Counted from the stretch's first letter, positions 33,579-43,380 are shown. The stretch is 50,402 bases of DNA from an uncultured Selenomonadales bacterium (GCA_900321035.1 ONUH01000015.1:1-50402); one strand, 5' to 3'. Translations and numbers: made by a program. Notes: generated by a model not told the origin, from the sequence alone.

Positions 33579-36500
33579 ATGGACAACCTGCGGAAAGGTT
33601 TGAAACGGATATGGCTGCTTGTCCTGCTGCTTGCGCTTTGCACGGCGTCGCCTCTGGCGGCGGATGCGCAGGAAGCGGCGCCCAAGGTCGTGCGCGTCGG
33701 CTGGTACGAATCGAACTACTGCTATCGGGACCGCTTCGGGCGGCGGCGCGGCATCGACTATGAATACCAGCACAAGATTGCCACGTACACGGGCTGGACT
33801 TACGAATATGTTGAGGACAGCTGGGCGAATCTCCTGCAGAAGCTGATGGCGGGAGAGATCGACCTCCTGGGCGACGTTTCCTATACGGAAGCGCGCACGG
33901 CGACCCTGCTCTATCCAGACCTGCCCGTGGGGACGGAGTCTTACTATATTTATATCGACGCGGACAACAATAATCTTTCCTCGGAAAATCCGGCGTCCTT
34001 CAACGGAACGCGCATCGGCGTCAACAAGGGGGCCGTGCAGGAAGAGTTCCTGAGACGCTGGGCGCAGAGAAATAATATTTCGATTGAAATCATCCCGCTT
34101 TCGACGGAGGAAACCGATTCCGCAGCCATGCTGAACCGGGGCGAGATCGACGGCTACGCCACCGTGAGCGCTTTCAGAACAAAGGAGAAGGTCGTTCCTG
34201 CCTGCCGCATCGGCGCGTCGGATTACTTCTATGCCGTCAACAAGAACCGGCCGGATCTGCTGGCGGAGCTGAATTGGGCGCTGACCGCCATTCAGGGGGA
34301 GGAGCCTAACTTCAACAAGCGGATGTCGGAAGAATATCTTTCCGTCACGAAGACGAACGCGTTCCTGACGGCGGGGCAGGAGGACTGGATTGCGAAGCAC
34401 GGCACGATCCGCGTCGGGTACCGGGAGAATTATCTGCCGTTCTGCGGGACAGACCCGAAGACGGGCGAATTGACGGGAGCGCTCAAGGATTACCTCGCCC
34501 ATGCCGCGAACAACCTGAAGGCGTCGGGCCTTCGTTTTGAGGCGGTGCCCTATCCTTCGACGGAGGCGGCGATCAGCGCCATGAAAGCCGGGGAAGTGGA
34601 TTGCGTGTTCCCGGTCAGCCTCGGCTCCTATGACGCGGACGAGATGGGGCTGCGCCTGACCGCCCCGGCAATGAAAACGGAAATACAGGCCGTCATGCGC
34701 GCCGCGGATCACCGCCACATTTCCCGGAACAGCAATTTCACCTTCGCCATCAATGAAGGCAACGTGAATATCGAGACGTTCATCAAGGACTACTATCCCG
34801 AATGCAAGATGGTCCGCTGCCCGAGCGCCGGCTCACGTTTCGAGGCGATCACCTCCGGCCGGGCGGACTGCATCCTCGTCAGCAATTACCGCCTCAATGA
34901 CATGGATGAAGACTTGGAAAAGGGAGGGCTCTTTTCCGTGCCCACCGGTGAAGTCCTGCCGCTTTCCTTTGCGGTTGACCGGGCGAACCGGGAGCTGTAT
35001 TTCATATTGAACAAGACGGTGGTCCTGACAAAGAGCGAGGATATGGATTCCTCCCTTGCTTCCTATGCCCATGACAGCCGTAAGGTCTCCTTCATGCAGT
35101 TCCTCAGGGAACACTGGCTCGGCGTCATAGCCGCCCTCTCGGCGGTGTTTCTCGTTATCGTCCTCCTCTTGCTGCAGAAGCTGAAGGCGGAGAGGAAGGC
35201 CAACGAGCAGCAGCTGCTGCTGGAGGAAGCCGAAAAGGTGGCCGAGCTGAAGCAGTCCCTGACGTCCCTCCTGGACAACATGCCGGGACTGAACTTTTCC
35301 AAGGACGCGAAGACCGGCGTCTATCTGGCCTGCAACCAGATGTTCGCGGAGTACGCGCAGAAGCCGGGGCCGGAGGGCGTCATCGGCCATACCGACGAGG
35401 AGCTTTTCGACGCGGAGACGGCGGCCCATTTCATGGAAGATGACCAAAAAGCCCTGTCCACGGACGGTCCGTATATTTTCCTGGAGGACGTGCTGGACGC
35501 TGCCGGAAACGAGCGGCAGTTCCAGACGACGAAACTGAAATTCATCGATGCCGCCGGACGGCTCTGCATCCTGGGCATCTGCCAGGATATGACGGACAAG
35601 GTGCGGATCCAGCGGGAAAACGCCGCCACGAAGGCAGCCTATGAAAAGGTGAAGAGCACCAGCGTCGTCTTTACCCATATAGCCAAGACCCTCGCCCGCG
35701 GCTACACCGATTTTTACTATGTGAACCTCGACACCGAGGCGTTTATCGAATACAAGAATGACGAGGCGAGCGGCGAGATCGTGGAGACGCGGCGCGGAGA
35801 GAAGTTCTTTGAGGTGTGCAAGACGGACATCAGCCGGTATGTGCATCACGAGGACCGGGAGGCCGTCATGAAGGCGCTGGACCGTACGAATCTTTTGCGC
35901 AGCCTCGATCAGGAACGTACCTTTATGATGCCCTATCGGCTGTCTGCAAGAAAAGGCTCGGTTTACGTCAATCTGCGCGTCTCGCGCATGGACGACGACG
36001 ACCGCGCTATCATCCTCGGCGTGACGGATATCGACGAGCAGGTGAAACGGCGCAAGGCAGAGGAGCAGATACGGGAGGAACGCACGGCTTTCTCCCGCAT
36101 CAACGCGCTGGCGGGGGACTATATCTGCATCTACGTCGTCGACCCCGCGACGGAAGAATATGTGGAATACATCACGACGTCGAAATTCGAGAAATTCGCG
36201 ATCCCGAAGGGCGGCACGGATTTCTTCGCGAACGCAAGGAAGAACGGGCGGAAGATTATCTATCCGGAGGATCTGGAACGCGTCGAAGCGACGTTCACAA
36301 AAGAAAACGTCCTGGCCGAGATCGTACGCAGCGGCATCTTTGCGATGACGTATCGCCTGATGATTCACGACAAACCCACCTATATACGGCTCAAGGCGAA
36401 TATGGTCGAGGAGGCGGAAGGGCGCCGTCTGATTGTCGGCATCAACGACGTGGACGCGCAGGTCCGGCAGGAAGAGGAATTCGCGAAACGTTTGGCCAAT

Positions 36501-36983
36501 GCCCAGCGGGAGGCCAAACGCGACGCGCTGACGGGCGTGAAAAACAGGCACGCCTATCTGGCGGCGGAGGAGCAGCTGGATCGTCAGATCGGCGAGAACC
36601 GCGCGCCGGAGTTTGCCATCGTCGTCCTGGACGTGAACGACCTGAAGGAAGTCAACGACACCCAGGGCCATCACGCGGGCGACGCGCACATTCAGGGCGC
36701 CTGCAAGATCATCTGCGACATTTTCAAGCACAGCCCCGTTTTCCGCGTCGGCGGCGACGAGTTCGCCGTCATCGCGCAGGGCGGCGATTATATGTACATT
36801 GACGATCTGGTCGGGAGCGTGCATGACCACAACGAGGAAGCGGCGCACAGCGGAGGCATCATCATCGCCTGCGGCATGTCGAAATTCGCGGACGATCCCT
36901 GCGTGGCGGCCGTGTTTGAGCGGGCGGACCAAAATATGTACGAGTGCAAGAAGATGATAAAGGCCAGGAACAAACACCCGTGA
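33579..36983 (+). CDS. Diguanylate cyclase with two periplasmic solute-binding domains and PAS domains
   Basis: 1134 residues. A signal segment (IWLLVLLLALCTASPLAADA) is followed by two tandem SBP_bac_3-type domains (~36-262, starting VRVGWYESNYCYRDRFG; ~275-500, starting GTIRVGYRENYLPFCG), one membrane helix (~511-531), a coiled coil, three PAS-like domains (~550-950) and a GGDEF domain with VGGDEF at ~1058-1062. The active-site motif is intact; no RxxD inhibitory site is visible in the expected place. Role: makes cyclic di-GMP in response to a periplasmic amino-acid-like ligand (inference from the domain family). Ends at a bidirectional terminator. Confidence 0.9.
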   Translation: MDNLRKGLKRIWLLVLLLALCTASPLAADAQEAAPKVVRVGWYESNYCYRDRFGRRRGIDYEYQHKIATYTGWTYEYVEDSWANLLQKLMAGEIDLLGDVSYTEARTATLLYPDLPVGTESYYIYIDADNNNLSSENPASFNGTRIGVNKGAVQEEFLRRWAQRNNISIEIIPLSTEETDSAAMLNRGEIDGYATVSAFRTKEKVVPACRIGASDYFYAVNKNRPDLLAELNWALTAIQGEEPNFNKRMSEEYLSVTKTNAFLTAGQEDWIAKHGTIRVGYRENYLPFCGTDPKTGELTGALKDYLAHAANNLKASGLRFEAVPYPSTEAAISAMKAGEVDCVFPVSLGSYDADEMGLRLTAPAMKTEIQAVMRAADHRHISRNSNFTFAINEGNVNIETFIKDYYPECKMVRCPSAGSRFEAITSGRADCILVSNYRLNDMDEDLEKGGLFSVPTGEVLPLSFAVDRANRELYFILNKTVVLTKSEDMDSSLASYAHDSRKVSFMQFLREHWLGVIAALSAVFLVIVLLLLQKLKAERKANEQQLLLEEAEKVAELKQSLTSLLDNMPGLNFSKDAKTGVYLACNQMFAEYAQKPGPEGVIGHTDEELFDAETAAHFMEDDQKALSTDGPYIFLEDVLDAAGNERQFQTTKLKFIDAAGRLCILGICQDMTDKVRIQRENAATKAAYEKVKSTSVVFTHIAKTLARGYTDFYYVNLDTEAFIEYKNDEASGEIVETRRGEKFFEVCKTDISRYVHHEDREAVMKALDRTNLLRSLDQERTFMMPYRLSARKGSVYVNLRVSRMDDDDRAIILGVTDIDEQVKRRKAEEQIREERTAFSRINALAGDYICIYVVDPATEEYVEYITTSKFEKFAIPKGGTDFFANARKNGRKIIYPEDLERVEATFTKENVLAEIVRSGIFAMTYRLMIHDKPTYIRLKANMVEEAEGRRLIVGINDVDAQVRQEEEFAKRLANAQREAKRDALTGVKNRHAYLAAEEQLDRQIGENRAPEFAIVVLDVNDLKEVNDTQGHHAGDAHIQGACKIICDIFKHSPVFRVGGDEFAVIAQGGDYMYIDDLVGSVHDHNEEAAHSGGIIIACGMSKFADDPCVAAVFERADQNMYECKKMIKARNKHP

Positions 36984-37021
36984 GCGATGTGGAAATGCAT
37001 GGATCGTTGAAATAACGCAGC

Positions 37022-37067
37022 AAAAAAGCTGAGGCAAGGAACAGGAAGTTCTTGCCTCAGCTTTTTA
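37022..37067. terminator. Bidirectional terminator between the cyclase gene and sufB
   Basis: A stem GCTGAGGCAAG / CTTGCCTCAGC (37028-37061) is flanked by A6 on the left and T5 on the right. Confidence 0.88.
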
Positions 37068-37090
37068 TATGGATTCTTTTTTGCGCAAAG

Positions 37091-38017
37091 CTATTTCAAA
37101 AAGCCGTTGATGATCTGCTCTTCGGCCTCCTGCTCGGTGAGGCCCAGCGTCATCAGCTTGATGAGCTGGTCGCCGGCGATCTTGCCGATGGCGGCCTCGT
37201 GGATCAGCTCGGCGTCCACATGGTTCGCTTCGAGGGACGGGACGGCCAGGATCTTGCCCTTGTCCATGATGATGGAGTCGCATTCGGTGTGGCCGTGGCC
37301 GGGAGCGTTGCCGACGATGCAGGCGTCGAATTTCTGGAAGGAGGTGTCCCTCGCCACCGAGCGCGACACGACGTCGGCGTTGGCGCCTTCGCCGTCGAGG
37401 GAGACCTTGTAGCCGGAGGTCGCGACTTGCGCGCCGTGGGTCATCAGCCGCTCGCGCACGACGAGACGCGCGCCCGCCGCTAATTTCGCGGTGGTCATGC
37501 GGTTGGTGGAATCGACGCCCTTGATCTGCACCATCTCCATTTCCATGGAGCTGTCCTCGGCCAGCGTCGCCTCGGTGATGGGGTTCAGGATCCGTTTGCC
37601 GTCGCCGGTGCCGGAGCCGTAATGCTTCTCCACGTATTTGACCTTCGCGCCCTTTTCGAGGAAGAAGCGGTGGACGCCGTCGTGCTCGGAGTCCTGCGTG
37701 CCGCAGTTGTCGATGCCGCAGCCCGCGACGATGACCACGTCGGCGCCTTCGCCGATGTAAAAGTCGTTGTAAACCGTTTCCTTGATGCCGCTGGCGCTCA
37801 GCACCACCGGGATATGCACGCTTTCGTTTTTCGTGCCGGCCTTTACGAAGATGTCGATGCCCGTGCCGTCTTTTTTCGATTGAATGTCGATGTTGGCGGT
37901 GGTGTTCCGCCCGGCCAGCTGGCTGTTGGCGCGAAAGTTGTAGGCGCCCATCGGCACGTCGTGGAGCCCCGCGACTTCGGCGATCAGCCGTTTCTGTACC
38001 GCGTCCATTTTTACCAT
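37091..38017 (-). CDS. sufB: SufB/SufD-family Fe-S cluster scaffold protein
   Basis: 308 residues, a short single SufBD core (full SufB is ~470). It keeps the beta-helix with DVVIVAGCGIDNCG, KVKYVEKHYGSG and the C-terminal ECDSIIMDKGKILAVPSLEANH and HEAAIGKIAGDQL segments that hold conserved acid and His residues. With SufC 13 bp upstream it forms the two-gene SufCB (minimal SUF) system known from anaerobes and archaea. It assembles Fe-S clusters in the cytosol, including potentially those of the two radical SAM enzymes here. ATG at 38017. Confidence 0.9.
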   Translation of the reverse strand: MVKMDAVQKRLIAEVAGLHDVPMGAYNFRANSQLAGRNTTANIDIQSKKDGTGIDIFVKAGTKNESVHIPVVLSASGIKETVYNDFYIGEGADVVIVAGCGIDNCGTQDSEHDGVHRFFLEKGAKVKYVEKHYGSGTGDGKRILNPITEATLAEDSSMEMEMVQIKGVDSTNRMTTAKLAAGARLVVRERLMTHGAQVATSGYKVSLDGEGANADVVSRSVARDTSFQKFDACIVGNAPGHGHTECDSIIMDKGKILAVPSLEANHVDAELIHEAAIGKIAGDQLIKLMTLGLTEQEAEEQIINGFLK

Positions 38018-38030
38018 GATCGTTCCCCCG

Positions 38031-38765
38031 TTACATTTGTTCCATTTTCCCGCAGGGCGCCACCGCGTACTGTGTGCCGGTGATTTCCTTCAGGACGTCC
38101 TTGGCCGGGCCGTGCTTCTCGATCCGCCCGTTGGTCAGCACGACGATCTCGTCGGCGATGGAGAGGATGCGCTCCTGATGGGAAATCATGAGAATCGAGC
38201 TGTCGGCGATTTCGTCCCGCAGCTTCTGGAAGATGCGGATCAGGTTTTGGAAGCTCCAGAGATCGATGCCCGCCTCCGGCTCGTCGAAGAGGGTGAGCCG
38301 CGCTTTGCGCGCCATGACGGTGGCAATCTCGATGCGCTTCAGCTCGCCGCCGGAAAGGGAGGCGTTGACTTCACGGCGGATGTAGTCCCGGGCGCAGAGG
38401 CCGACCTCGGAGAGGTAGTCGCAGGCGGCGTCCACGGAAATCGTCTTGCCCGTGGCGAGGCGCAGCAGGTCGATGACCTCCAGCCCTTTGAAGCGGACGG
38501 GCTGCTGGAAGGCGAAGGCGACGCCCATGCGCGCCCGCTCGGTGATGCTCTTTTCGGTGACGTCCTCGCCGTCTAAGAGGATGCGTCCGGCGGTGGGTTT
38601 TTCTATGCCCGCGACGATGCGCGCCAGCGTCGATTTGCCGCTGCCGTTCGGCCCGGTGATGACGACGAATTTCCTGTCCTCGACGGTCAGGCTGACGTCC
38701 TTCAGGATGTCGATTTTTTTGCCGTCCTCCTCGACGGAGAACGAGATGTTTTTCAGTTCCAGCAT
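38031..38765 (-). CDS. sufC: SufC Fe-S assembly ATPase
   Basis: 244 residues with Walker A GPNGSGKST, a Q-loop in AFAFQQPVRFKGL, signature LSGGELKRIEIA and LTLFDEPEAGIDLWS, where Glu and the SufC-type EAGID pattern distinguish it from transport ATPases. It powers cluster assembly on SufB. ATG at 38765 with AAAAAGGAGC upstream; a consensus promoter lies ~65-90 bp before the start. No SufS or SufU is adjacent. Confidence 0.93.
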   Translation of the reverse strand: MLELKNISFSVEEDGKKIDILKDVSLTVEDRKFVVITGPNGSGKSTLARIVAGIEKPTAGRILLDGEDVTEKSITERARMGVAFAFQQPVRFKGLEVIDLLRLATGKTISVDAACDYLSEVGLCARDYIRREVNASLSGGELKRIEIATVMARKARLTLFDEPEAGIDLWSFQNLIRIFQKLRDEIADSSILMISHQERILSIADEIVVLTNGRIEKHGPAKDVLKEITGTQYAVAPCGKMEQM

Positions 38766-38828
38766 AGGAAGCTCCTTTTTGCGATTGTTTCCGAAAAATT
38801 TTTCCTATCGTGTCCCTCTATCATGGAT

Positions 38829-38857
38829 ATTGTAGGAAATCCGTCTTTCATTGTCAA
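38829..38857 (-). promoter_or_regulatory. sufCB promoter
   Basis: On the minus strand TTGACA (38852-38857), 17-base spacer, TACAAT (38829-38834). No IscR- or Rrf2-like operator was recognised. Confidence 0.75.
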
Positions 38858-38947
38858 CTTTGTGCGGCGGGCGAAAGGAAAAAATCGTTTTATGTCGAAT
38901 AGAGCGATAGAGAAGAGTGTCACCATAACCATAGGAGGGAATATCAT

Positions 38948-39715
38948 ATGAAATGGTTCAAGAAAACCGCCGTTCTTTGCGCCGCCCTGGCAGTTTCCGC
39001 CGTCGCGTCCGCCGCGCCGACGCCGGACCGTCAGATCGAGATCCTGACGAACAGCGCCATGGTGTACGACGGCTGGTTCGTCCTGCCGGAGCGCGACAAG
39101 AATTCGGACCTTTGGACATACGCGATTACCGACCTCGACCGCAACGGCAGGCTGGAAGTCCTGAAGGTGCGGCGCGGTTGGGCCGAGGGCGGTCCCCTGC
39201 TGGCCATGAAAGAACTGGGCGAGGACGGACGCAGCCTGATCGGGGAAGTTGCGCTCGACGGCACGTCTGTTCCCGATATCCTTGCCAGGACGGAGAACTA
39301 CGGGCAACCGACGTCGGTGCTTTACGATGCGAACAATAAAATTTATCATTATATTTTTGAGGCGACCCTTTACCACGGCGAATACGAGTCCCTGACGACG
39401 AAATACGCGCTGACGTTCTCCGACGGCACGCTGCTCGTTTCGCCGCTGGCGCATTGCCAATGGAATCTGAGCGGCTACGACGGCAGCTCGACGAAGCGAT
39501 ATTTCATGCCGTTCCGCGGCAGGGACGCCGGCAAGGAAATCAGCGCCGCCCGTTATGAAACCGTCGAGAAAGAGGAATTCCCCGACTGCGAGTACCGCGG
39601 CGTCACGTTTTTGTGGCGGAGCTCGGAGGACCTGAAGACCGCCGCTTCCAACGGCGAGCTGAGAAAATCGCTGGCAGAGTCTTATGCGCGCTTTGCCGAT
39701 GAGGCGAAGGGCTGA
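38948..39715 (+). CDS. Secreted/periplasmic protein of unknown function (255 aa)
   Basis: ATG at 38948 has a strong ATAGGAGGGA site. Residues 1-~23 are a Sec signal peptide (MKWFKKTAVLCAALAVSAV, cut after ASA). The mature part includes ITDLDRNGRLEVLKVRRG, similar to Asp-rich loops of repeat or calcium-binding proteins, but only one copy is present. No Cys lipobox. I do not recognise the family. The next gene overlaps its stop by one base (TGATG), so the pair forms an operon. Confidence 0.8.
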   Translation: MKWFKKTAVLCAALAVSAVASAAPTPDRQIEILTNSAMVYDGWFVLPERDKNSDLWTYAITDLDRNGRLEVLKVRRGWAEGGPLLAMKELGEDGRSLIGEVALDGTSVPDILARTENYGQPTSVLYDANNKIYHYIFEATLYHGEYESLTTKYALTFSDGTLLVSPLAHCQWNLSGYDGSSTKRYFMPFRGRDAGKEISAARYETVEKEEFPDCEYRGVTFLWRSSEDLKTAASNGELRKSLAESYARFADEAKG

Positions 39716-40275
39716 TGAACCCGATGAATTTCGAGGTGGGCCAGCCATTCCCGCTGCCGATCCAGGCGGTGGGGGACGGGGGCATGATCCAGGCGGACGC
39801 CAACGGCGTCATGTTCATCCTGCGCCTTTCCCGGACCGACGTTGTCGCCGTGGAGGCGTTCCGAACCGGGGCGATGGAACTGGCCCTGTACGAGGAGAAC
39901 GGGGTGCTGTTCTTCCTGTACAAGATCGACGGCATTTTCAAAGAGGGGTGGGGCGACGCGCCCCTCGGCCTGCATACGCTGAAGCCGGAGCAGCGGCCTA
40001 CGGCGGAAAGCCTGGCCGATCCCACGCTCCATCTCTATCTGGTGGAATCGCGCCTCGGAATCTTGATGGCCATGCGGCAGGTGCCGATGGATGAAAATAT
40101 CCATGATGCGCTGAAACGGCATGTGGAGGCGCAGATGAAAGCGCCGATGGACGCGGGCACTTTTTCCGCCCGGGTGCAGGCGGCGTGGAGCGCGCGGACG
40201 TCGGAGGAGATGCGGCGGGCGGCTTCTGCGGTGCAAAGCGTGGAAATGACACTCCCACCGCCGAAGGTGCATTGA
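39715..40275 (+). CDS. Conserved-looking cytosolic protein of unknown function (186 aa)
   Basis: Start ATG overlaps the previous stop (TGATG). The protein is soluble and without signal peptide, with FEVGQPFPLPIQAVGDGG near the start and a helical C-terminal half (HDALKRHVEAQMKAPMDAG). It keeps the window's usual GC-rich codon use, and its reading frame is complete. I do not recognise a family. Coupling with the secreted protein upstream suggests they act together. Confidence 0.75.
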   Translation: MNPMNFEVGQPFPLPIQAVGDGGMIQADANGVMFILRLSRTDVVAVEAFRTGAMELALYEENGVLFFLYKIDGIFKEGWGDAPLGLHTLKPEQRPTAESLADPTLHLYLVESRLGILMAMRQVPMDENIHDALKRHVEAQMKAPMDAGTFSARVQAAWSARTSEEMRRAASAVQSVEMTLPPPKVH

Positions 40276-40307
40276 AAGACTCTGGCAGAGTTAAGGGTGG
40301 GACGAAA

Positions 40308-41159
40308 ATGGATGAGAAATTGGCAAAGAATGTATTGAACCAAATGGATTTATGCACAAAAATGGTTATGCAGCAAAATGAGATTGTCAAAAAGTGGGAT
40401 GCCATTCTTGCGCAATGGGATATGACTGCATACGTGGAACGGATTCGACGCCGTTTCCCCGTCATGGATGTGGATTCGCCGGATTTGCGGTATGTTCGTG
40501 TAGGACGTCCGCATGACGGCGGATATGTCATGGTCGATGATTTTTCTGAGACAAAAACCATTTACAGCTGCGGAATCAATGACGATGTTTCGTGGGACTT
40601 GGATATGACAACCCGCTCCGAAGCAGATATTTATATGTATGATCATACAATTGACGGGCTTCCCCAGGACCATGCAAGATTTCATTTTTTCAGGACGGGA
40701 ATCACCGGGATATATGATCAGCAGCATCCGGAGCTTGAAACATTGCCGCGGTTGCTTGAAAAGAACGGGCATAAGGACGATTACAATATTTTATTGAAAA
40801 TGGATATTGAGGGTTCGGAATACGGGGTGTTCAGTGAAATCGATCGCGATACTCTAATGCATTTTTCGCAAATTGTCCTTGAATTTCATTTTTTAGGTTC
40901 CAAGGAAATGGAAAATTTGATTTGCTATACTTTGGACAAACTGAATGCCACCCATCAGCTTGTTCATGTTCATGCGAATAACTGCAGCCCTTGGATGTGC
41001 TATGGAGGGAAAATTCTTCCGCACACTTTGGAGGCGACATATTTGCGAAAGAATCGATACCAATTCAGGAAATCAGACCGATTTTTCCCAACTGCGATCG
41101 ATCAGCCGAATATAGTATGTAACCCTGAAATTGTTTTGGGATATTGGGGCACGGAATAA
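40308..41159 (+). CDS. FkbM-like SAM-dependent methyltransferase
   Basis: 283 residues from ATG at 40308 (AAGGGTGGG upstream). Residues ~160-175 carry LLKMDIEGSEYGVF, the conserved D-x-E-G-x-E motif of FkbM methyltransferases, and IVLEFHFLG follows. An N-terminal ~60-residue helical part precedes RVGRPHDGGYVMVDDF. Base composition is more AT-rich than the genes on both sides, suggesting acquisition. The family methylates O or N atoms of sugars and natural products; the polytheonamide N-methyltransferase PoyE is also FkbM-like, but this gene is 7 kb from the RiPP operon and a link is only speculation. Confidence 0.78.
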   Translation: MDEKLAKNVLNQMDLCTKMVMQQNEIVKKWDAILAQWDMTAYVERIRRRFPVMDVDSPDLRYVRVGRPHDGGYVMVDDFSETKTIYSCGINDDVSWDLDMTTRSEADIYMYDHTIDGLPQDHARFHFFRTGITGIYDQQHPELETLPRLLEKNGHKDDYNILLKMDIEGSEYGVFSEIDRDTLMHFSQIVLEFHFLGSKEMENLICYTLDKLNATHQLVHVHANNCSPWMCYGGKILPHTLEATYLRKNRYQFRKSDRFFPTAIDQPNIVCNPEIVLGYWGTE

Positions 41160-41173
41160 GGAAGGATTTGAAA

Positions 41174-43330
41174 ATGAAGCTGAACATACGGCAAAGGGTA
41201 CGGCTGATCGCCCTCTCGGGCGGCGTCCTGTCTTTCGTCGGCCTTTTGCTGATCGTGGGCGTCGGTATGATGCTGGCCAGCGAAAAGGTGGAGGAGCGGC
41301 GGCACCTTTTGGGAGAATCCGCCGCGAGCTTCGTGGAAAGCTTTGCGGGTCAGCAGACGCAGTGGCGGCTCGCCGACCATGTGGCGGGAAAAGCGCAGCT
41401 CGTCGAGCGCGAGATCGAGCATACGCGTCAGGACGTGGAGTCGCTGGCGCAAACGATGACGCTGATCCTTTCCGAGCCGGGGCAGTATGCGCCCCGCGCG
41501 CTGCCGGACCCCCATCGGGACGGAATCGTCTCCGGCGAGCCGTACCTGAATTTTTCCGACGCGCTGGCGGCGGAGGCGGACGACGAACTGCAGGAGGAAT
41601 TCGGCCTCGCGGCGAATATCGCCGACACGCTGCTTCCGCTCGGCCGCTTCTACACGGGCGTCTTCGTCGGTTCCCGGCACGGCTGGCTGATCGCGGCGGA
41701 CTCAAAGCCGGACGGAGGCGCGCTTCATTTCAGCGAGAAATTCCTGACGAGCTACGACCCGAGGGAAATGAACTGGTACAAGCTGGCGGCGAAAGCGGGG
41801 ACCGTCGTTTTCACCGATCTCTACACGGACACGAACGGCAACCGCTGCATCACCTGCGCGGCGCCGTTCTATGACGAACAGGGATTGGCGGGCGTGGTCG
41901 GCATCGACTGCAACGCCGATGAAATCTATCGGCAAACGATGAGCACGAAGACGGGCGGCACGGCGTTCGACAGCTTCATCCTGAACCGGAAGGGGGAAAT
42001 CCTGTTTTCGTCGCAGGCGGAAGGCACGCTCGCCGTAGGCGACGAGCGCCGCGACCTTCGGCAGTGCGGGGAACAGAGCCTCGCCCTGGAAGCGGCGGCG
42101 ATGACGGAGGGGAAAAGCGACGTCCAGCTTGTGACGGTGGACGGGGTTTCGTATTTCTTAGCGTACGCGCCGATGGAGTCTCTCGGCTGGAGCTTCGGGC
42201 AGATCATCGGGCAGGCGGAAGTCAACTATCCGGCGCAGTTCGCGCGGGACAAGCTGTGGGAAGAGATGCGGGAGTTTGCCGATGACCTTCGGGGCGCGTT
42301 CCTGCAGCTGTCGGCGGGCGGCGTATTGCTGTTGCTGCTGCTCCTGGGCTTCGTCCTTTGGCTCAGCGCAAAGGCCTCCGATCATTTCGTGCGGCCCATC
42401 CTGTCCTTGACCGAGGGCGTGAATGAGATTGCCGAGGGCAATCTGGACAAAAAGCTGGACGTCAAGACCGGGGATGAAATCGAGCGTTTGGCGGACAGCG
42501 TGAACGCGATGACCGTCGATCTGAAGGCGTATATGGAAAACCTGTCGCGGGCGACGGCGGACAAGGAACGCATCGCTACGGAGCTTTCCGTCGCGCGCAA
42601 GATCCAGGCGGGCATGCTGCCCCGCGTCGCGCCGGATTTTTCTGGGCAAACGGCCTTCGACCTTGACGCGGTCATGACCCCGGCGAAGGAAGTCGGCGGC
42701 GACTTTTACGATTTCTATATGCTGGACGAAAACCGCCTCGCGGTGACGGTGGCGGACGTGTCCGGCAAGGGCGTGCCCGCCGCGCTCTTCATGGTCGTCG
42801 CGAAAAACGTGCTGCAAAATCTCGCGATGGCGGCGAAAACCCACGGCGATTTCGCGGAAGTCGTGACCCGGGCCAACGACCGGCTCTGCGAGGGCAACGA
42901 CCAAATGATGTTCGTGACGGTGTTCTTCGGCGTGCTCGACCTTCGGACGGGCGAGTTCAGCTATGTGAACGCGGGCCACAATCCGCCGCTGCTCTTGCGG
43001 CGCGGCGGCGAGGTTTCCTATCTGCTGCCGGAGGGAAAACCGGACAAGCCTCTCGGCCTGATGGAGGGCCTGCCTTACCGCCAGCGGGCGCTGACGCTCG
43101 CGCCGGGTGAAAAGGTGTTCCTCTACACCGACGGCGTCACCGAGGCGGCGAACGAGGCGGCGGAGCTGTACGGCGAGGAACGGCTGCAGACGGACTTTGC
43201 CGGCGTGGAAAGCGACGCCCCGGTCAGGGAAATCCTCGCTGCCGTCGGCGCGGCGGTCAAGGCCCATGCCGGAAACGCCGAGCAGGCCGACGACATAACG
43301 ATGCTGGGACTGAGATATTTGGGAATATGA
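41174..43330 (+). CDS. Membrane-bound PP2C (SpoIIE-type) phosphatase with Cache sensor and HAMP
   Basis: 718 residues from ATG at 41174 (GGAAGGATTTGAAA). First membrane helix ~12-36; an extracytoplasmic Cache-type sensor ~40-375 (YDPREMNWYKLAAKAG, then FTDLYTDTNGN); second helix ~376-397; HAMP ~398-450; phosphatase ~480-718 with LDAVMTPAKEVGGDFYD, VADVSGKGVPAALFMV, NAGHNPPLLL and FLYTDGVTEA, holding the metal-binding Asp residues. It should dephosphorylate a STAS protein; the STAS gene at 44976 is a natural candidate partner. Confidence 0.92.
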   Translation: MKLNIRQRVRLIALSGGVLSFVGLLLIVGVGMMLASEKVEERRHLLGESAASFVESFAGQQTQWRLADHVAGKAQLVEREIEHTRQDVESLAQTMTLILSEPGQYAPRALPDPHRDGIVSGEPYLNFSDALAAEADDELQEEFGLAANIADTLLPLGRFYTGVFVGSRHGWLIAADSKPDGGALHFSEKFLTSYDPREMNWYKLAAKAGTVVFTDLYTDTNGNRCITCAAPFYDEQGLAGVVGIDCNADEIYRQTMSTKTGGTAFDSFILNRKGEILFSSQAEGTLAVGDERRDLRQCGEQSLALEAAAMTEGKSDVQLVTVDGVSYFLAYAPMESLGWSFGQIIGQAEVNYPAQFARDKLWEEMREFADDLRGAFLQLSAGGVLLLLLLLGFVLWLSAKASDHFVRPILSLTEGVNEIAEGNLDKKLDVKTGDEIERLADSVNAMTVDLKAYMENLSRATADKERIATELSVARKIQAGMLPRVAPDFSGQTAFDLDAVMTPAKEVGGDFYDFYMLDENRLAVTVADVSGKGVPAALFMVVAKNVLQNLAMAAKTHGDFAEVVTRANDRLCEGNDQMMFVTVFFGVLDLRTGEFSYVNAGHNPPLLLRRGGEVSYLLPEGKPDKPLGLMEGLPYRQRALTLAPGEKVFLYTDGVTEAANEAAELYGEERLQTDFAGVESDAPVREILAAVGAAVKAHAGNAEQADDITMLGLRYLGI

Positions 43331-43334
43331 AGCG

Positions 43335-43370
43335 CAAAAAAGCCCCGATTGTTCGGGGCTTTTTTGCGCG
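43335..43370. terminator. Bidirectional terminator
   Basis: AAAAAAGCCCCG, a short loop, CGGGGCTTTTTT. It closes the phosphatase gene and the convergent toxin gene. Confidence 0.9.
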
Positions 43371-43380
43371 AGAAAATCTA

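Noticed and set aside
40308..41159. FkbM-like methyltransferase as a PoyE-type tailoring enzyme of the RiPP
   Set aside because: It is 7 kb away, in another transcription direction and unit, and the cores of P1-P3 contain few Asn residues. Kept only as a remote possibility.
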